The notes under the pieces: model-generated
The model's database searches: none
Told to the model about the DNA's origin: nothing
The model's input: only the letters and a program-made list of their open reading frames with translations
Position numbers and translations under genes: made by a program
In this document: one piece after another, positions 1 to 14,686 of the stretch
How positions within the stretch are numbered: the stretch's first letter is position 1
Layout: each line of letters starts with the position of its first letter
Source of the DNA: Paraspadella gotoi
Taxonomy: Eukaryota; Chaetognatha
Reading direction: 5' to 3'
Assembly: GCA_051294375.1 (NCBI GenBank)
Contig: CM119268.1
Coordinates: 20,495,797-20,559,796 of the forward strand
Length of the DNA stretch: 64,000 nt

Positions 1-210
1 AAACAAATCTTTAAAAAATGTGCTTACCCATTTAATTTAATTTAATTTACCGATTTCAAAAAAAATATTTAAAACTGAGTGTTTACATATAAATAAAAAC
101 TTTTTTTTGGTGATTACTGGTGAATACGATGTATTTCTCGATGTATTAGCTCTAATAATATCTAGGAATATTCACACGTTTCATACTAGTCATTCGTGAT
201 CGGCTGGAAA
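1..210. repeat. Dispersed repeat, copy 1
   Basis: The first ~115 bases resemble 14691-14815: both carry AAACAAATCTTT, a T/A-rich run, TTAAAACTGAGTG and AAAAACTTTTTTTTGGTGA in the same order. A weaker match follows (ACTAGTCATTCGTGATC here, ACTAGTTCATCCGTAATC near 14980). Identity is imperfect, with many short indels. The family is not recognised and no coding potential is seen. Confidence 0.5.
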
Positions 211-320
211 GGCGTGCACAATGCACTGCACTGCACATAATAGAAACAAAACGAAATACTGCATAGTTTTTAAAATTACTCATGGTAATTAGTAAACTAA
301 TCTTATTCTAATTTGTCCTC

Positions 321-830
<510 letters not shown>

Positions 831-2880
831 AAGGATTTAGCCAGTACGACGCAGAAACCCTTTGAGTTTCGAAGTTTCAACTCAGGACATTTAAATTGTC
901 CCCCAATTCAAGCGACTTCGTTCCTTCGTTACGAATCTGCATGTTGTCCAAGCAGCTGACAAATCGTTAGTTTCGGAGAGATTTATAATTTTAAAAGCTA
1001 TCTTGGGGAGCAAAAGTCTTTTTACGATCGTGAATTTGCATGGTGGGATCGTAATATTTCGTTGATTTGTATGAAGCGCATTCTCTCATCAGTGAAAACC
1101 GATGAGAGGAGTGTTTAGGATAATGTCTTTGGAGCCGGGAAAGTCCTAGGTCTAACCGCTGTTTGACGTCCGAGCAGTTTAATTGAAGCGGAGCCTACCT
1201 GACCAGCTCTTGAAGCATATATGCGGCCCGGCTATGCCCCCATGCCTTGGTCTGTGCTCTCCTGGGATGAACCTCTTTACAATCATAAACAAAACTTCTA
1301 ATTCTCTGTTTCCTTGTCATAACCTATGTACTGTTTTCTTTCGAGCTGAACTAGAAGGCTATAAAGACTTGCGCGGCTTATAGTGCATGGGAAAAATCAG
1401 GTGGTGTGAGACGGCTCCCAGTTCCGGTCATCCCAGTCACGGGCCATTATCTGTTGTGTGTTTTAAGGGTTTGCGAGAGGATTTGTTTCTGCAGGATTCG
1501 CGGTGAGATATGTTTTGTCTTCTCTCTTGCAGGTTATCGGGCTGTTTCGGTTGGTTTTGCAAGGTGATTACGACAAAGTTTTCACTTGCACGTTTATCGG
1601 AATTAGATACAGCTGTATATAATTCTGAATCTGGTAGGCTCTTAGTAATACCAAGATTTTCAACAAAACAGCTGGATTCCCATGGAGTGGGACACGTATG
1701 GGCTCTTGAATTGAGTCTGTTGTGAAAGAAGTGGCATGGCGGCTGTAATAGGACCGTTTATTGGTGGAGAGTGGCGCGGATGGAGTAACCACCTTGTTTG
1801 TAGAGAATGGCTATTCTTTTGACGACCAAGCTTCTTGCACTATGTTGCGACATGACTTAGAATTGGCTGCATGTTTTCCGTCACAGTCTTGCACCACTTT
1901 TACCGTTCTTCAATAGTTTTTGACAGTTTTTGTGAGGATGATTTTTCAGCCACATCTGAGACAGACTGGCTCTTGAATGGAACACGAGCGAGAGCCATGA
2001 CCAAAAGACTTGAGCAGTTAAGAATCACTGTAATACAGATCAGTTAGTAATCAATGACATGTGTACTTTCATGAAAGGATGTTGATACCTTTTTCATTAG
2101 AAGTGTCTCTTCTTTCTCTTAGTGAAATGTAGAGTGACTTTTCACATTCCAGCATGCGTTTTCCTGGACCGTCCTGTTATTTTATCGGTGGATATATACC
2201 ATGCTTTTGGGGGACGTAAACCTTTACTTTGAGAAGCCGTTATTTCGTCGGTCATTGTTTATGGTTCAGGATCAACCTCGGATTAAGAACGAAGTAGTGA
2301 ACAGTGTTTGAGATGTATTGATTCTGGGTGGAGTGAATGTATATGATGTCATGGGATTCACAGTTTTGGCTGGTATGATATGGACAAGGAATTCTAGCCT
2401 CTATCAGAGTTCCCGTCCTGTTAGGGTTATGAGATCACCTGCTTTTGTAATTTTAACTTCTTTCAAATCTCTTCAGAGCTTGAAAAGCGTCGTGAATGTC
2501 TACTGATAGAGAGTTTTGGCCGTTGAATTTCTAATTTCCAGTTGGGAGATTTCCGGATGAGATTGTAAACAGTTTCTTCGTGACTTAATTGCTTTGAGTT
2601 ACCATTGCTGCGTTTATTCGTTGGAGCGCATTTGTAATCGTTGCAATTTGACGAATTTTAACGACATTGAGCCTTTTTGTTTTGGTCTTCCTCCACTTGT
2701 CCAATTACCATATCGTAATTTGAATGTAATAAACATTTTACAAAACGCTTCTTTACTATTTTCCTTGTTAACGCCCGGAATCACTTTTATCAGTTTCTTC
2801 GGGCGTGGAAAGTATGTAAAATTTTCAGGTTTTGAACTTTCTTCACGTTATTTGCCATCACATTCATCCCGCTACACCCG
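831..2880. other. No gene recognised
   Basis: Mixed-composition, non-repetitive DNA. Frames are at most ~75 codons and resemble nothing I know. An 8-bp hairpin lies near 1084-1110 (CTCTCATC and GATGAGAG around a 10-base loop). Host intron or UTR sequence is possible but cannot be shown. Confidence 0.5.
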
Positions 2881-2886
2881 GAAAAA

Positions 2887-2908
2887 CCCCCCCCCCCACC
2901 CCCCCCAC
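2887..2908. repeat. Poly-C tract
   Basis: Two C runs broken by a single A. On the minus strand this is a G-run that could form a quadruplex. Confidence 0.9.
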
Positions 2909-2929
2909 CAGGCGACGCCAGCCCCCCTC

Positions 2930-4189
2930 GATAGGCCAACGTTGTGTTTCTTTTCCAGTGATTATTAGTATTTTTTCCGGCGAGAATGATTGACGTTGAT
3001 TCTTTGCCTTTGTTGGCCATTTCTATTCCTGTCCGTTTTCTCTCTAGATAGTTAAGCGATTCAGGTTGATTCGGTGTTGATCAATTAGCACTAGAATTTT
3101 TATATACGAGTGTAAGTTGTATTAATGAAGTTAGATAGATGTATAGCTTTATCCAGCTGCGGCCTCAGCCCCCATTACGAAATTACAGATTATTTTAAAG
3201 ATTTGAGACAATATTGATTTCTTATTTTCGAGGGTAAGTGAGAAAAAAAATCAGAAAATTACGGAGCATTACGTATCGATCATTTCGGTGGTCACAGATG
3301 AGAACTGATCAGAGTATGAGAGAGAGACGATGCAATATGAGTATAGGTGAGGGAATTAAAGAATACAGAGCGCGAAAATTGCAATGTTTTCCGGGCTTAA
3401 TCAAGTACTCGTATATCTAACTGTCGTGTCACCAGAATAATGCTCGAAGGAAAATATAGAGATGATAACAGAAAGACAGAAGAGAGAGAGAGAAGAAGAT
3501 ATATAGATGATGAGTAGAGAGGTTTATCGTGTAATTCAGCAACCTATATTAGCCTTTAAATTACGTACAGAATATAACTGTGTTAAAATAATTCTATAAT
3601 ACCGTGGTATAGTGAATTTGATAGATGAATAGTGCACAACAAGTACATGCATGCAGGGCGAAACACAAAATACAATTAGAATAAGTAATAAAATTTACAT
3701 ACATATAAATATAAACGACTAGAAATGAACGATATGGAAGAACAGAATAAAAATAACAAATGTGCCAAACGTCAATGGATAGGAAGACAAACCCCGGACT
3801 GTAGTCTAAGACCGCGGAGCGACCGCGAACGGATACGTTTGGGAACGGTACAACAACTCGATGATTTAACGTTATAAGTAGTAATTGCATCGAAAATTAT
3901 ATCCCACCACCTATTTGGGAGATCTTTATTAACCGATATTTTTCATCATCGCTGCAAACAAGATTCACGCTGTTGCAAATGCCCCTGAGTAGCATCTCAG
4001 ACAACAGTGAATGTCACTAATTATACAATAAAGACAGAAAATATCTAGCCTAAAGAAATCAATATAACACAAAAAAAACTCGATAGTCTTCCTTAGATAT
4101 AAGACAACACGGAGAATTATGAGAACAGAAATATAACACACAGACAACAAAGTTCAGACACACGAAAATCAGAAGAGAAATATAGCACT
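2930..4189. other. No gene recognised
   Basis: AT-rich to mixed DNA with a short GA-rich patch at 3480-3500. Open frames of 60-98 codons occur, but none has a motif or resembles a known family. Confidence 0.5.
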
Positions 4190-4880
4190 TGCCGAGAGAT
4201 GTTTCAAGGCGAGAGGCGCAGGGGAAGCGGAAGCGCCAATGTCAAGCGAAGGAAAGCGCAAGAAAGAGACGCGGAGATCGCGAGAATAGACCCCTGAAGG
4301 GCACTGGAGATTCGGCGGCGGTCGAGGGTGCGCGGACTCGCCGACGCACGCAGACGCGGCGCCGCGGCGGCCCCCCGACGGGGCGGCGGGGGGCCGGCGG
4401 CCGGGCGGCGCGCGAACGGCGGCCAGAGGGGAGGTGACCGGAGCGGCGTGAGCGAGGAAGAGGGAGAGCACTGGGGGGCTGAACCGACTGAAAGAGAGAC
4501 GGGGAGCGCGGGTGGCGGGGGCTCGGGGGCCGGGGGCGTCGGAGGGAAGGAGGGGGGCGATGGGTTGACGAGGGCGGACGCATAGGGGAGGTGAGACGAC
4601 GGCGGAGAGGCTGGTGGACGCGCGCGATACGAGCGGGCCTGGGCCGGGCGGGGCGAGCGGCTCCCGGAGGTCGGTGTGACGCCCGCGGCGCAAGCGGCCG
4701 GAGCGCGGGCGAGCGGTGGAGTTGGAGAGGCGGGGCGGAGGGCCAGCCGAGCGAGGTCAGGAGTGGATTGCGTTGGTGAGCAGCGTTGCAGGACAAAGGG
4801 ACGAAACGAAAGGTGCTGCGTGGCGGGGCGGTGGGAAGCCGGAGGGAGGAAGAGGTTGCTCCGGGCCTAGCGTGATGGTG
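4190..4880. promoter_or_regulatory. GC-rich, CpG-dense island
   Basis: About 700 bases of strongly GC- and CpG-rich sequence (for example the GCGGCGG/CCGGCGG runs around 4350-4440) in otherwise AT-rich DNA. In animals such islands often mark promoters and 5' UTRs. The frames on both strands (up to 241 codons, Pro/Arg-rich on minus) are what GC-rich DNA gives by chance. There is no TATA box, splice pattern or known exon to confirm a promoter. It could also be a GC-rich repeat. Confidence 0.4.
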
Positions 4881-7800
4881 GAGGAAATGGAAGAGGAAGG
4901 GAAGAATAACCAACAGAGAATAAACAGATACTGGAAGAAATAGTACAGAATATAAATGCATGAGCATACAATGAGAATGTCAACGGTAGGATTCCACAAA
5001 GAAAGAAATAGAATCAATGCACCCTCAGAAGAAGAAGTGCCAGATGATTCGAGAAGACCATTACATCACGAACATCTCATGAATGCGGAGAATAATAAAC
5101 TGTCCGTGCAGGATTAACTTCTACGATGCTGGTACGGTATTTCATCTGACCGATTCCAGATCGTGCCGGCGCTCCACTCTACTCTCGAAGTACTGAGACG
5201 TATCTCGATCTCTTCATAGGCACATCTCTTCAAACGCATACTAACACAATCACACATCTCATCCTACAAACATTGATTCGATCCATTCGAAATGCTATCG
5301 ATCTCGAAAGCTCTCTGAATCTCAATCGGGATTTTTTTTCTTCTTCATTTTGCATAAGAATTCTTTTTGTACTTCGTTAGGCTCTTCTATCGGATCTGAA
5401 GCTTTTTAAAACTTCCGTACTTCTATTGTCTCTCTCTATATTTGCGCACATATATATACTTCTTACACAAAGACATTAAGCAAACTCTCAAATGACCAAA
5501 CAAAACAGAGGGGGAATTAGCTAGTTTTTTAATCTCAAACCATATACTTAAGAAATGACGACGAGAAAAACACCCCGACTAAAATAAAAGCCCAAAAATG
5601 AACTAGACGTTAGATAACAACTGAGATCAATATACGTGCTCCATACATTAAGTGAAGGAGAATATAATAGAAAAGAATGAAAGAACAAAAGGTGGTTCTC
5701 ATTGAGTCGCCAATTACTCTCAGACTCCTACTTCCTCCCTTTTACTATATATCTCGCTTTCGTCTCTCTTCCTCTTCTCATACTGTCTCTAGAGATCTCT
5801 CGTCTACATCTCACTTACTAACAGATCTTTCTCTCTCTGCCTACTCTCTCGTCATCTCTGGCCGACCTCTCTCCGATGAGAACATACATTACATGAACGA
5901 TCATCTAAGGAGGACGTTTACTACGATCGAGACGAACTACATTTATAGGATGTCGCAAGATAACCTAACAACCCAATTTTACGTCTCTTTCGGATCCCTC
6001 CCTAATCAGCAAATCGCCGATCCATCAATCACACACTCGCGAAATTTTTGTAACGAATTAAAACATACTATTTTGTTTTTGATTCGTTACATGGAGAAGA
6101 ACGAATGTTAACTAGAGCTTCAAGCTGCACATGTGATACAAGAGACGTAGTGAAGGAAGAGTAGAGGCTCAGGATGAGGTATCGAAGTTACAGCGACAGA
6201 CCCAGCCAGCCACTGCGCGACTCTACGACGCAAGTAGAGAGAGAGAGAGAGAAGCAGAAGGCGAAAGACAGAAGGACGTTGACACCTAGCATGACAGGAG
6301 TCGATCATTCTCCTCTAAGGGGCCACCGATTCTGTTTTTTGTTCTAACGGTAGAGATAACCCGAAGATCATACGGGCTTTCGCGCATCCGGAGGAAGATG
6401 TGATTGCGAAGCAAAGAGAGAACTTCCAACAGAGTCAGGACTCACACCACCGGCTGGCCAAAGGATTCATCACGAGAAGAGCAGAGCGTGGTAAGGACAA
6501 AACGAGTTGAGTGACAACGGAGCAACGATCAAGCAGAAACAACAGAACGAATCGGGACAAATGGCGCGCCCACAGTAGTCTCCTCGAACTATATTACTCC
6601 CGGCAGGCGGCAAACAAACGGAGAAAGGGTTTGTGGACATTAAAACTTACACTCTATCATACTCCGAGAGTTTCTGATCACAGCGGTATTCTTGTCTCAT
6701 GCTAAAACGTAAACTCAATTGTATATCTCTTCCCATTCATTTTATATTCTTCCATTATTACTTATAGTCAGCTCGTCGCCCAGCCTTCTCTTTTCTCTTT
6801 TGATTAATTGCGTTTCACGCTGAGTAGGGATACATGTCTGATGCATATGGGCATATACTCTGAAAGAATACCTATCTGTTGGGCTATAAAATTAATGGTG
6901 AGATTTTTCACTGACGAAATTTTCTTAGATATGATGCGTGCAATAAAACGAGTTATGATGCTAGTGAGCGATACTATTGTTAACCCAAGTTATGTGGACA
7001 AGACGTAGCACGCGATCTTGAGACCTCCTCTTTTGTGCTTTACGTAATCTCTTAGCACATTCTTATCTACTTTACGGTCTTTCTATTTCCGTCATCTCGA
7101 CCCGATCCGGAAGGAGATCATTGAATCATTTAAAATCAAAAATAAAAAAATGATCGGTTGCTGAAAACACGAATTTTATTGTTTAGTATTTAAAAATTAC
7201 CTGTAGAATTTGTTTTCATTGCCTTTGATTTTAATTTAGTTAACTATTCTCTGTCTTCGTCTCTTCTGCTGCCAAACAATTAAATCTCCATTCTATGACC
7301 TTATGAGGTTATTTAGTTCTCATAAAAAAACCGGTCTTTAGGAAGCCGATCCGAGCGCTGATCAAGATCCCCCCCCTGGTTGGCTATGCTCTCCGCCGCC
7401 CTCCCCCCTCCTTTCCTATTTTCAGTGCTTTATCTCATTTTGAAGTAATTTTTTCGTTTCCCAGCTTGTCATTTCTTGAGCATTTTAAAGTTCTGCGTTC
7501 CCTCATCTACTATTTTTATTTCTCTTATTTCTTAAATATTAGTTTTTCTGTCATTCTCGTCTTCGTTTCTCGCTGTTGTCTAGTTTTCGTATCTCCGGCT
7601 TATTTGAATGTCGTCCCGTTGTTCGTTCCCCGTTCTCCCTCTTAAAATTCCTCGACGTTCGAACCCAAAAGCATCAATGATTAGTGGTAACTCCCACTTC
7701 AATGGAGTGGAATCATAACAAATTTAGAAATGATTATATGCTCCAAGACCGAATAATTTATACATTCGTCAAGTTATAACTTTCAATGCGATCAAAACAC

Positions 7801-8340
7801 TTCTTATGTGGCTCTATACCAAATAATTAATCTTTTAAATTATTTATAAATAGGAAAGCCCCCAAATTTTTTTGATAATTTTCAAATTTTAAGACCAGAT
7901 TCAGAGTAGCTCATAAAAGTGTCTACACAAAGTATAATTCTTTTTTAAAGTATTTTCATATGATAAGGTGAGCAAAAATAAGAAAAACCGCTAAAAAATC
8001 TCATCCATCATCATCTTTCGATGATATTTTATCAGTATTTTATTTATTCACAATCAGAAAACGCTAAAGGGAAGATTCTTTAAAGCTGTAATATATTTTC
8101 CTTATTTAACTTTTAAATGCTCTATCGAATTCTATCAAAAATTTTTAGATTTCCTAAAAAAAAAAATTTTTTGATATAATATTAAGAAAAGGACAAGCTA
8201 ACTATTTAATGTATTAATCAAAACGTATAATTATAAATTTTTTTGAAACATGATTGTTTAAAATATTTTAGTCATGTACACACTAAAAGACTTTGCTAAT
8301 AGTCGAAAGTTTAGTATCTATATTATCTCTGGAGGTTAAG
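4881..8340. other. No gene recognised
   Basis: Mixed, then AT-rich DNA. The longest frame is 144 codons at 5677-6111 on plus. Its first half is a translated degenerate TCTC tract and the rest matches no family I recognise. A few C-runs occur at 7368-7410. From 7700 to 8300 it is plain AT-rich sequence with poly-A/T runs. Confidence 0.5.
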
Positions 8341-8392
8341 GTCCCCACCTTATTCCAATGAGAAGAGTTCTACCTCACTTTTTTCTTTTTCG

Positions 8393-9560
8393 CTAAACCA
8401 TACCTTAACCCCAACTCACGGCCTTACCCATCTTCACGGGGTCCTTACCTCCCATCTCATCACTGCCTTAACCCACTTTCACGCCATACCCACTGCACTG
8501 ACCTTACCCACCTTGCGACGGCCGTCTTCTTTCCTCGGCGGATGATACCACTGCACTGGCGCACATTATCCCACCGTAGTCACGCCTTAACCCACCTGCA
8601 CTGGCCTTCAGTCTCTTTCACGGCCTACCCAGAGCCCCGCCCACGATCGCCTGCATTTAGGCCGAGCCCGTCTCTGCACTGCCTACCCAGCTTCACGGGC
8701 CTTACCCACTGGCACTGCCTTACCCCCACTTCACGGGCTCCCTTACCCAGGATCCTGGCACTGCCTTACCTCAACTCACGGGCCACCCACGACACTGCCT
8801 TACCCACTTTCTTCACGGCCTTACCCAACCCGACTGGCTCTGAAGAGCTGATTCCAGCACGGTCTTCGGGGCTGCACGCTCCCATCCCACCAACCACGGC
8901 CAACCCACTCGACTCCACTTGACCTTACCCACTCGTAGCCAACTTTTCACGCTTTAAGCCTCATACCATCTGCCACTGCACTAACCGAGGTGACCCTCGA
9001 CTTAGACCTTCACAGGCACTTACCACGCGATCATCCCGACAGCTGGCGCACTGCCTTACTCCACTTCACGGCCTTACATCCCACTGGACACTGGCCCTTA
9101 TCCCACACTTCACGGCGCTACCCCAGGCGGGAGCGATCGTTGCACTGGGCCTATTACCCCACGCGGTTCACGCCGCTTGACCAGAGCGATTGCACTGCCG
9201 TTAGCCGTCACTTCACGGCCGGACTTCACCCCAGCATAGAGATCTTCACGGGCCATTAGCTCAGACTTCACTGCGTCCTCACCACACGGTGACTGCCTTA
9301 CCCACCCAATCCTTCACGCCCTCGGCCCCCTTAACCCATGCACGGGCACGCCTTACTCGACTTACACGGCGCTTACCCACCGAGAAGACGCTAACTGCTA
9401 CTGCCTTTAGCATCACTTTCAACCGCGACTTCACCCACAGGCACTGCCCTTACCCATTCATACGAGACTTCACGCCTATCTCTCTAGTTCTATTGCATCT
9501 CCCGCCTTACTCACTTCACGGGCCTTTACCCTGGCCCAGATTCCACATTCAGACTCTTAA
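8393..9560. repeat. Noisy minisatellite (CTTACCCA / CTTCACGGC)
   Basis: The words CCTTACCCAC, CACTGC and TTCACGGCC recur dozens of times in alternating order, with irregular spacing and many single-base insertions. The underlying unit looks like about 30-35 bases, with TTACCCACTTCACGGCC and TTACCCACTGCACTGCC halves. The 185- and 126-codon frames across it are repeat translations. The disorder looks like poorly corrected long-read consensus or a very old array. Confidence 0.85.
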
Positions 9561-10379
9561 CCCTACATCAACGCCGATGGGCATAACATTTGAATCCTCC
9601 GCATGCTCATCAAATCGACGGATCGACGGACTTGACCTCACCTCTCACCTCTCACCCTGCTCACCTCTCACTCTCAGCTCTCTCACAGCTTTACCTGAGC
9701 TCACCTTTCTGTCTTGTCTCTCTTTCACTCACCCCTTTCCCGTTCTTGTTGTCATTCCACGTGTTTTGCTCGAATGGTCCTTGGGCAATTTTGTTTTTTC
9801 GCTTAATTGTTTAACAAACATTATTTACACAACAATGAAAAGCTAGGGTAAATGAAATTTAGCATCAAGAAACAAAAATGACAATGTACCAAAATGTAAA
9901 TGAGGTTAATGAAAATTAGTAGCAATATAATAAATAATATTCGATAACTGGAGATCGATTCAATTTAAGCACTGCGCCGGTGAGAGTCAAATTCTTTTAG
10001 AATCCTCGATGTCCCTCTATTTTAAAACTTTTATAACGTGTCTTTTCAATTAAATAATTTTCTCCGAAAAGAATGAAATCCGTTTTTTTCTGAAATTCGG
10101 AGGTGTCGATTTCCAGCATTTATCGAATCTGGACCCTTTTGCCCGCGATTAGCACATGTCATCCCGTCAAAACCCACTTTGTGTCGACTTTCCCGTGACA
10201 TCAGTGACCCTCTCGTCGCTCTTTCGTCCGCTTTCACCTGCCTCGAACCCTCCGATTCCACGACTGCGCTTTCAGCCGCCTTTATCCCTTGCGCCATCGC
10301 GTAACCCGTGACTTTTTGGACCCGGCATTTAACGCCGACATCACGGCGAAAGATCGAGAGCTCATTAAGGATTAAAGTG
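9561..10379. other. No gene recognised
   Basis: Unique-looking sequence, AT-rich from 9830 to 10060. No motif-bearing frame was seen. Confidence 0.5.
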
Positions 10380-11010
10380 AAACAAAATTCAACGCCTTAC
10401 CAACTCGGAGGGAGAAGCGTTCACTTACCACCCCAGCCCTCCATTCCTCCCCCCACTTATTCTAACCCTCCTAGAACTTCACTTACCACCAGCCCCCACA
10501 TTGTTCCTCCCCCCAATACTTCCTAACCCTCTATAAAGCATTCACTTGAACCCACCAGCCCTCCGATTCTCCTCCCGGAAGACAGACCCCGCGAACCGGT
10601 ATGTCCTTACACCTCTTAGAGAAAGCTTCATTGTACCACCAGTCCCCCATTCCTACCATCGCCACCCCACTAGTTCCTTATCCTCTAGAAGCCTTCACTA
10701 CCACCAGCCGACCCTCTCATTCTCCGCCCACTAGTTATCCTTACCCTGTCTTAAAAGCTTCAGCCTCTACCACCAGCCCTCGCATTTCCTCCCCCAAATT
10801 GCGCTACACCCTCTTAGAAGCTTCATCCTTACACCAGGGCGCCTCCATTCCCCCCCCCCAATATTCCTACACCTCGTAGCAAGCTATCACTAACCACCAG
10901 GCCCTCAACAATCTCCTCACCCGCCCAACTATTCCTTACCCTCTAGAAGCTTAAATTTACCACCCAGTCCCCCCATTCCTCCGGAAAATCAGCCCCACTC
11001 GCTTCAGCTG
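10380..11010. repeat. ~56-bp minisatellite (ACCACCAGCCCTCCATTCCT)
   Basis: About ten degenerate copies. Each has CTTACCACCAGCCC, then CCATTCCTCCCCCC, then ATTCCTTACCCTCTAGAAGC. Copy length varies by indels. Short frames in this block are repeat translations. Confidence 0.85.
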
Positions 11011-14000
11011 CTATTCCTTACGCTCTGCTTTCCTACCTTCTTTCATCTCTTTGTTGCCGAATTTGCGGCCATTTATTTTCCAAAAAAAGCGTTCAAGCTC
11101 AAACTTAAGATTAGGAAAAAAGAGATATCGGGTTTATTAGAAGCGTAAAAGATTATATCAAGTATCTTAGGATTGATGTAGTGACATTAACGTTAAGGAT
11201 TAGCTTTAGGCATTAAGGTTAAAGGATTAAGAAAAAGATTGTTGTGACATTTAGAAAAAATTCTTTTTTTCTGTTTATTTTCAGAAAAAGAATCTGAGAT
11301 AAAAGACGAGAGTCTTTTTACAAAGAACAAGCGGCAATTAATTTATTAGCCTAACATTTTACTGCTTGTATAATGTTGAACAGATTGCGTTCTACCAAAA
11401 GCTCATAATCAGAGATGGTGGTACGGACGATCCGGAAAAGCGGTAACAGGGGCGAACACTGTGGGAGAGAGGCGGCCCGATTTTTTGGAAGAAAGAAACC
11501 CGAAGAGAACCAGGAGTATTAAAACAATGAAAGATTATAGGGAGTGAACCCGAGGAAGGAAAAATAGAGAGGTAGAAGTGAAACTGCGCAAGATAAGATG
11601 AAAAGGTAAAAAAAGGAAAAGTGCCCACCCACCTGATTTTTGCAATATATATCAAAACTCTTTAAGAACGGATTATTCCAATTCAATAATTGTCTTGCAG
11701 ATAGTACAGAGCTTTAAGTCTCTACACCGCAAATAAATAAATTTTTTCAACCTAACATTCTGCGATTCCTTCTTCCAACAAAACATATCAATCACTGCTT
11801 GTGTTGGCTTTCCTGATCATTTTATTTTTTATACTATTCATAATGGAAATGAAAAGCATTTTAATGTATTGAAATTTTCATTTTCCTTAAAAATTAAATG
11901 TTCAACATTTATTTTCCAAACATTTAAAATTGTTTGCCTATGCCTAATTTTTTTATCTCACTTTTCTTATACGTTTCTCTATTTTGGTTCTTCATTCTCT
12001 CCTTCCCTCTTTGGCGAGAATACTTTTTTAAAAAAATTACTTCTTTTTTTTAAAAATTATCTATAAATATATTGAATGAAAATCTGAGTGAACCCAAAAA
12101 AAAAAAACAACTTTAATCAGAACGTTAAATTAAACTTTTTTGTTTCTATAAAACTAAAAAATGATTTCTATATATTTTTTTTTGTTTTTCTTTAAAGTTT
12201 AAAAGTAATACTTTTTTAAAATCCCCCATAATTGTTTCAAGGTTAAAAACAAAGTTTTGAACAAAATGAATTTGATCTGCTTCTTTATTGGCATATTCTT
12301 GCATATTATTGTGCTGCATAACATACTTTATACTCTAACACCTCACTCTCTCTCTCTCTTCTCTATTTTCTTCTTCTTTATTCTCCCTCTCCATCTCCTG
12401 AACAGCTCATAAAAAAGTAATAAAAAAATTACATACATACATAAATAACTATTAAAAATTATTAATAAAACAATTCTGCACGCCAAAAAATGCCGGATCT
12501 GCCCCCCACGATCCATAGCCGGTAATCTACATTAATTAATCTACATTAGTTGAAACAATAATAAATTATTTAATTAATTAACACATTGCCATTAACTTAA
12601 AAGAAATACACATCAAACCATTTGGGAAGCTCCAATATATTTGAACAAAGATGACGACGACGACAAATACCAATAAACTAACGAACACGAAACAAAGTCT
12701 TTGTACTTTGATGACTCCGTAAGTGTCCAATAAGAATTACCTGATTTTCTTTACAAACCCAAACAATATAACTGTGACCCGAGTATGGCTACACTATTTT
12801 CTCAGCCAATGTAAATTTGTCTGTTTTACTTACTTTTATTCATTTTGCTCTTCTTTTACCGTTGTGTGAGATAATACACGTTTTTTCTTCTTACAAACAT
12901 TACAAACACGCCCTCAAATTTTCTAAGCCAAATTTCTCGTTTGAGTCCAGCCCGAAAACATAAAAAACAATTTCAATTAAATTAATTAATTAAACTAGTC
13001 ATTAATGATGCGACCACAAACAATGATAACACCATCGATACTGACAAATTGATTGTATTTTGCTTTGATTTTTATGGATTGATTGAATAATATTGCAAAT
13101 TAATTTTATTGAATACATTAATTAACTGGATACTAGTGCTGGCATTGTTAGCTCAACCTTGTTTGTCATTTCGCGTCTTTTCATTTGACGAAAAGAAATG
13201 ACGACCATGATGAATGACTAGTACATGACGATAACCACGACGAAGATATAAACTTGATGAAATTGAATTCAAATAGGACTTGCATAATAAATGCACTATC
13301 AGGCCTAGTTTAGTTCTTTTAGGTCTCGTTTGTCAGGTCACTGACCAGGACAATAAAGCATAACGACGCGTGGCAGATGACAACTATGATACACCGATAT
13401 TGCTTTTAATTATGACTAGATTAATTAATTAATTAATTAATTAATATTTTTTAAAATTAATTTATGAAAAATAAATTGATTAATTAGTTGGATTGATACA
13501 TTAAGGTTCATTCTAATATATTGATTTGCATGAATAAAAAAATTGATTTCGATTCATTTTTTCGATTGACTTAGTTAGATTAGTTAATTTGATTAATTAA
13601 TAATTGGAATAATTGAATAGATTAATCGCAGTCTTGCATTCAATTCAATAAACAAAAGAAAAAGCGGAAACAGTAGATTTTTGTCCATTCAAACTAATTT
13701 CCACTCGCGCACAATTCTTACAATTCTCTAGAAATCTTAGCAATTTTGATATGGCTCAGGGGTAGGAAAATCGATACGCTTTCGACAATCATCTGCTTCA
13801 TAAAGCCAGAACGCTGAAACAATGCGAGTTAATACAAAATTATTCGTTTGTTGTAAAAAAGACCTTCATCTTTAATCAGACTTGAAAAGATTTTCGTGTT
13901 AAATAACGAACAGAAATCGGCGCCGCTTTCGGAAAACGGTACCAGAGAATTTTTTTCCTTTCCTTTCTTACAAAAAAGCCGTCACATTAAACAACTTGAT

Positions 14001-14686
14001 AAATAGGGAGAAAAAAATGATGTACGATTCTACAAAGCTGAGCCTTGGCACCGCGATTGTCGCCGAGCAACAATATGTTAATTCACTTTTAACATCTTAT
14101 GCATTCATCGCCGATTTATATCACGAACGTTTTTAATCTTATATATAAAAACTTTGCTAAAAAAACCTATCTGAAGCAAGTTTGCACGGCTCAAACGTGA
14201 AATAGTGTTGTAATTGGCCATGCCTGGATTAATTTTTTATGAATTTCGTTAATTCAAGGTGAAATAATAGAAACATGTATATAGACAATATTTAAATTCT
14301 CAACTTTTAATCCCTTGAAAAATGAAACGTTTTTTAAACTTTTAACCCTGCAATCTCTTTTACTGGACACTGAGCCACGTTTATCAAATTTCTCTCTATT
14401 AGACATTTTTACAAACATGTTTTTTAAGATTGCCTATCTCACAAATTTTTTAATTCAATATTATTGACAAGTCGTTTAGGCTGCACTTCCTTCAATTCAG
14501 TGATAGAATTCATTGTGTAGCTCGAAATTCTCTATACCATCTTATTTAACTTGAAGATTTTGTTCATGATGGGAAAACCACACCACAGTAGTTAACCTGA
14601 GATTGCTTAATTCTCCTCCTCCTAACTATCCATAACCGTGGTTTAACCTTCTTACCTAGAATTTTTTAACCAATCCAGATTTGGAA
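11011..14686. other. AT-rich DNA without a recognised gene
   Basis: Long AT-rich stretch with poly-A/T runs, many TTAATTAA words and a perfect (TTAA)n run near 13421-13445. A weak CT tract lies near 12345. Frames are at most 87 codons. Nothing recognisable was found on either strand. Confidence 0.55.

Noticed and set aside
4242-4967. 241-codon minus frame in the GC island
   Set aside because: Pro/Arg-rich output expected of GC-rich DNA. Several other frames are open over the same bases.
5677-6111. 144-codon plus-strand frame
   Set aside because: Its first half is a degenerate TCTC tract. The second half has no motif or family resemblance and no gene signals around it.
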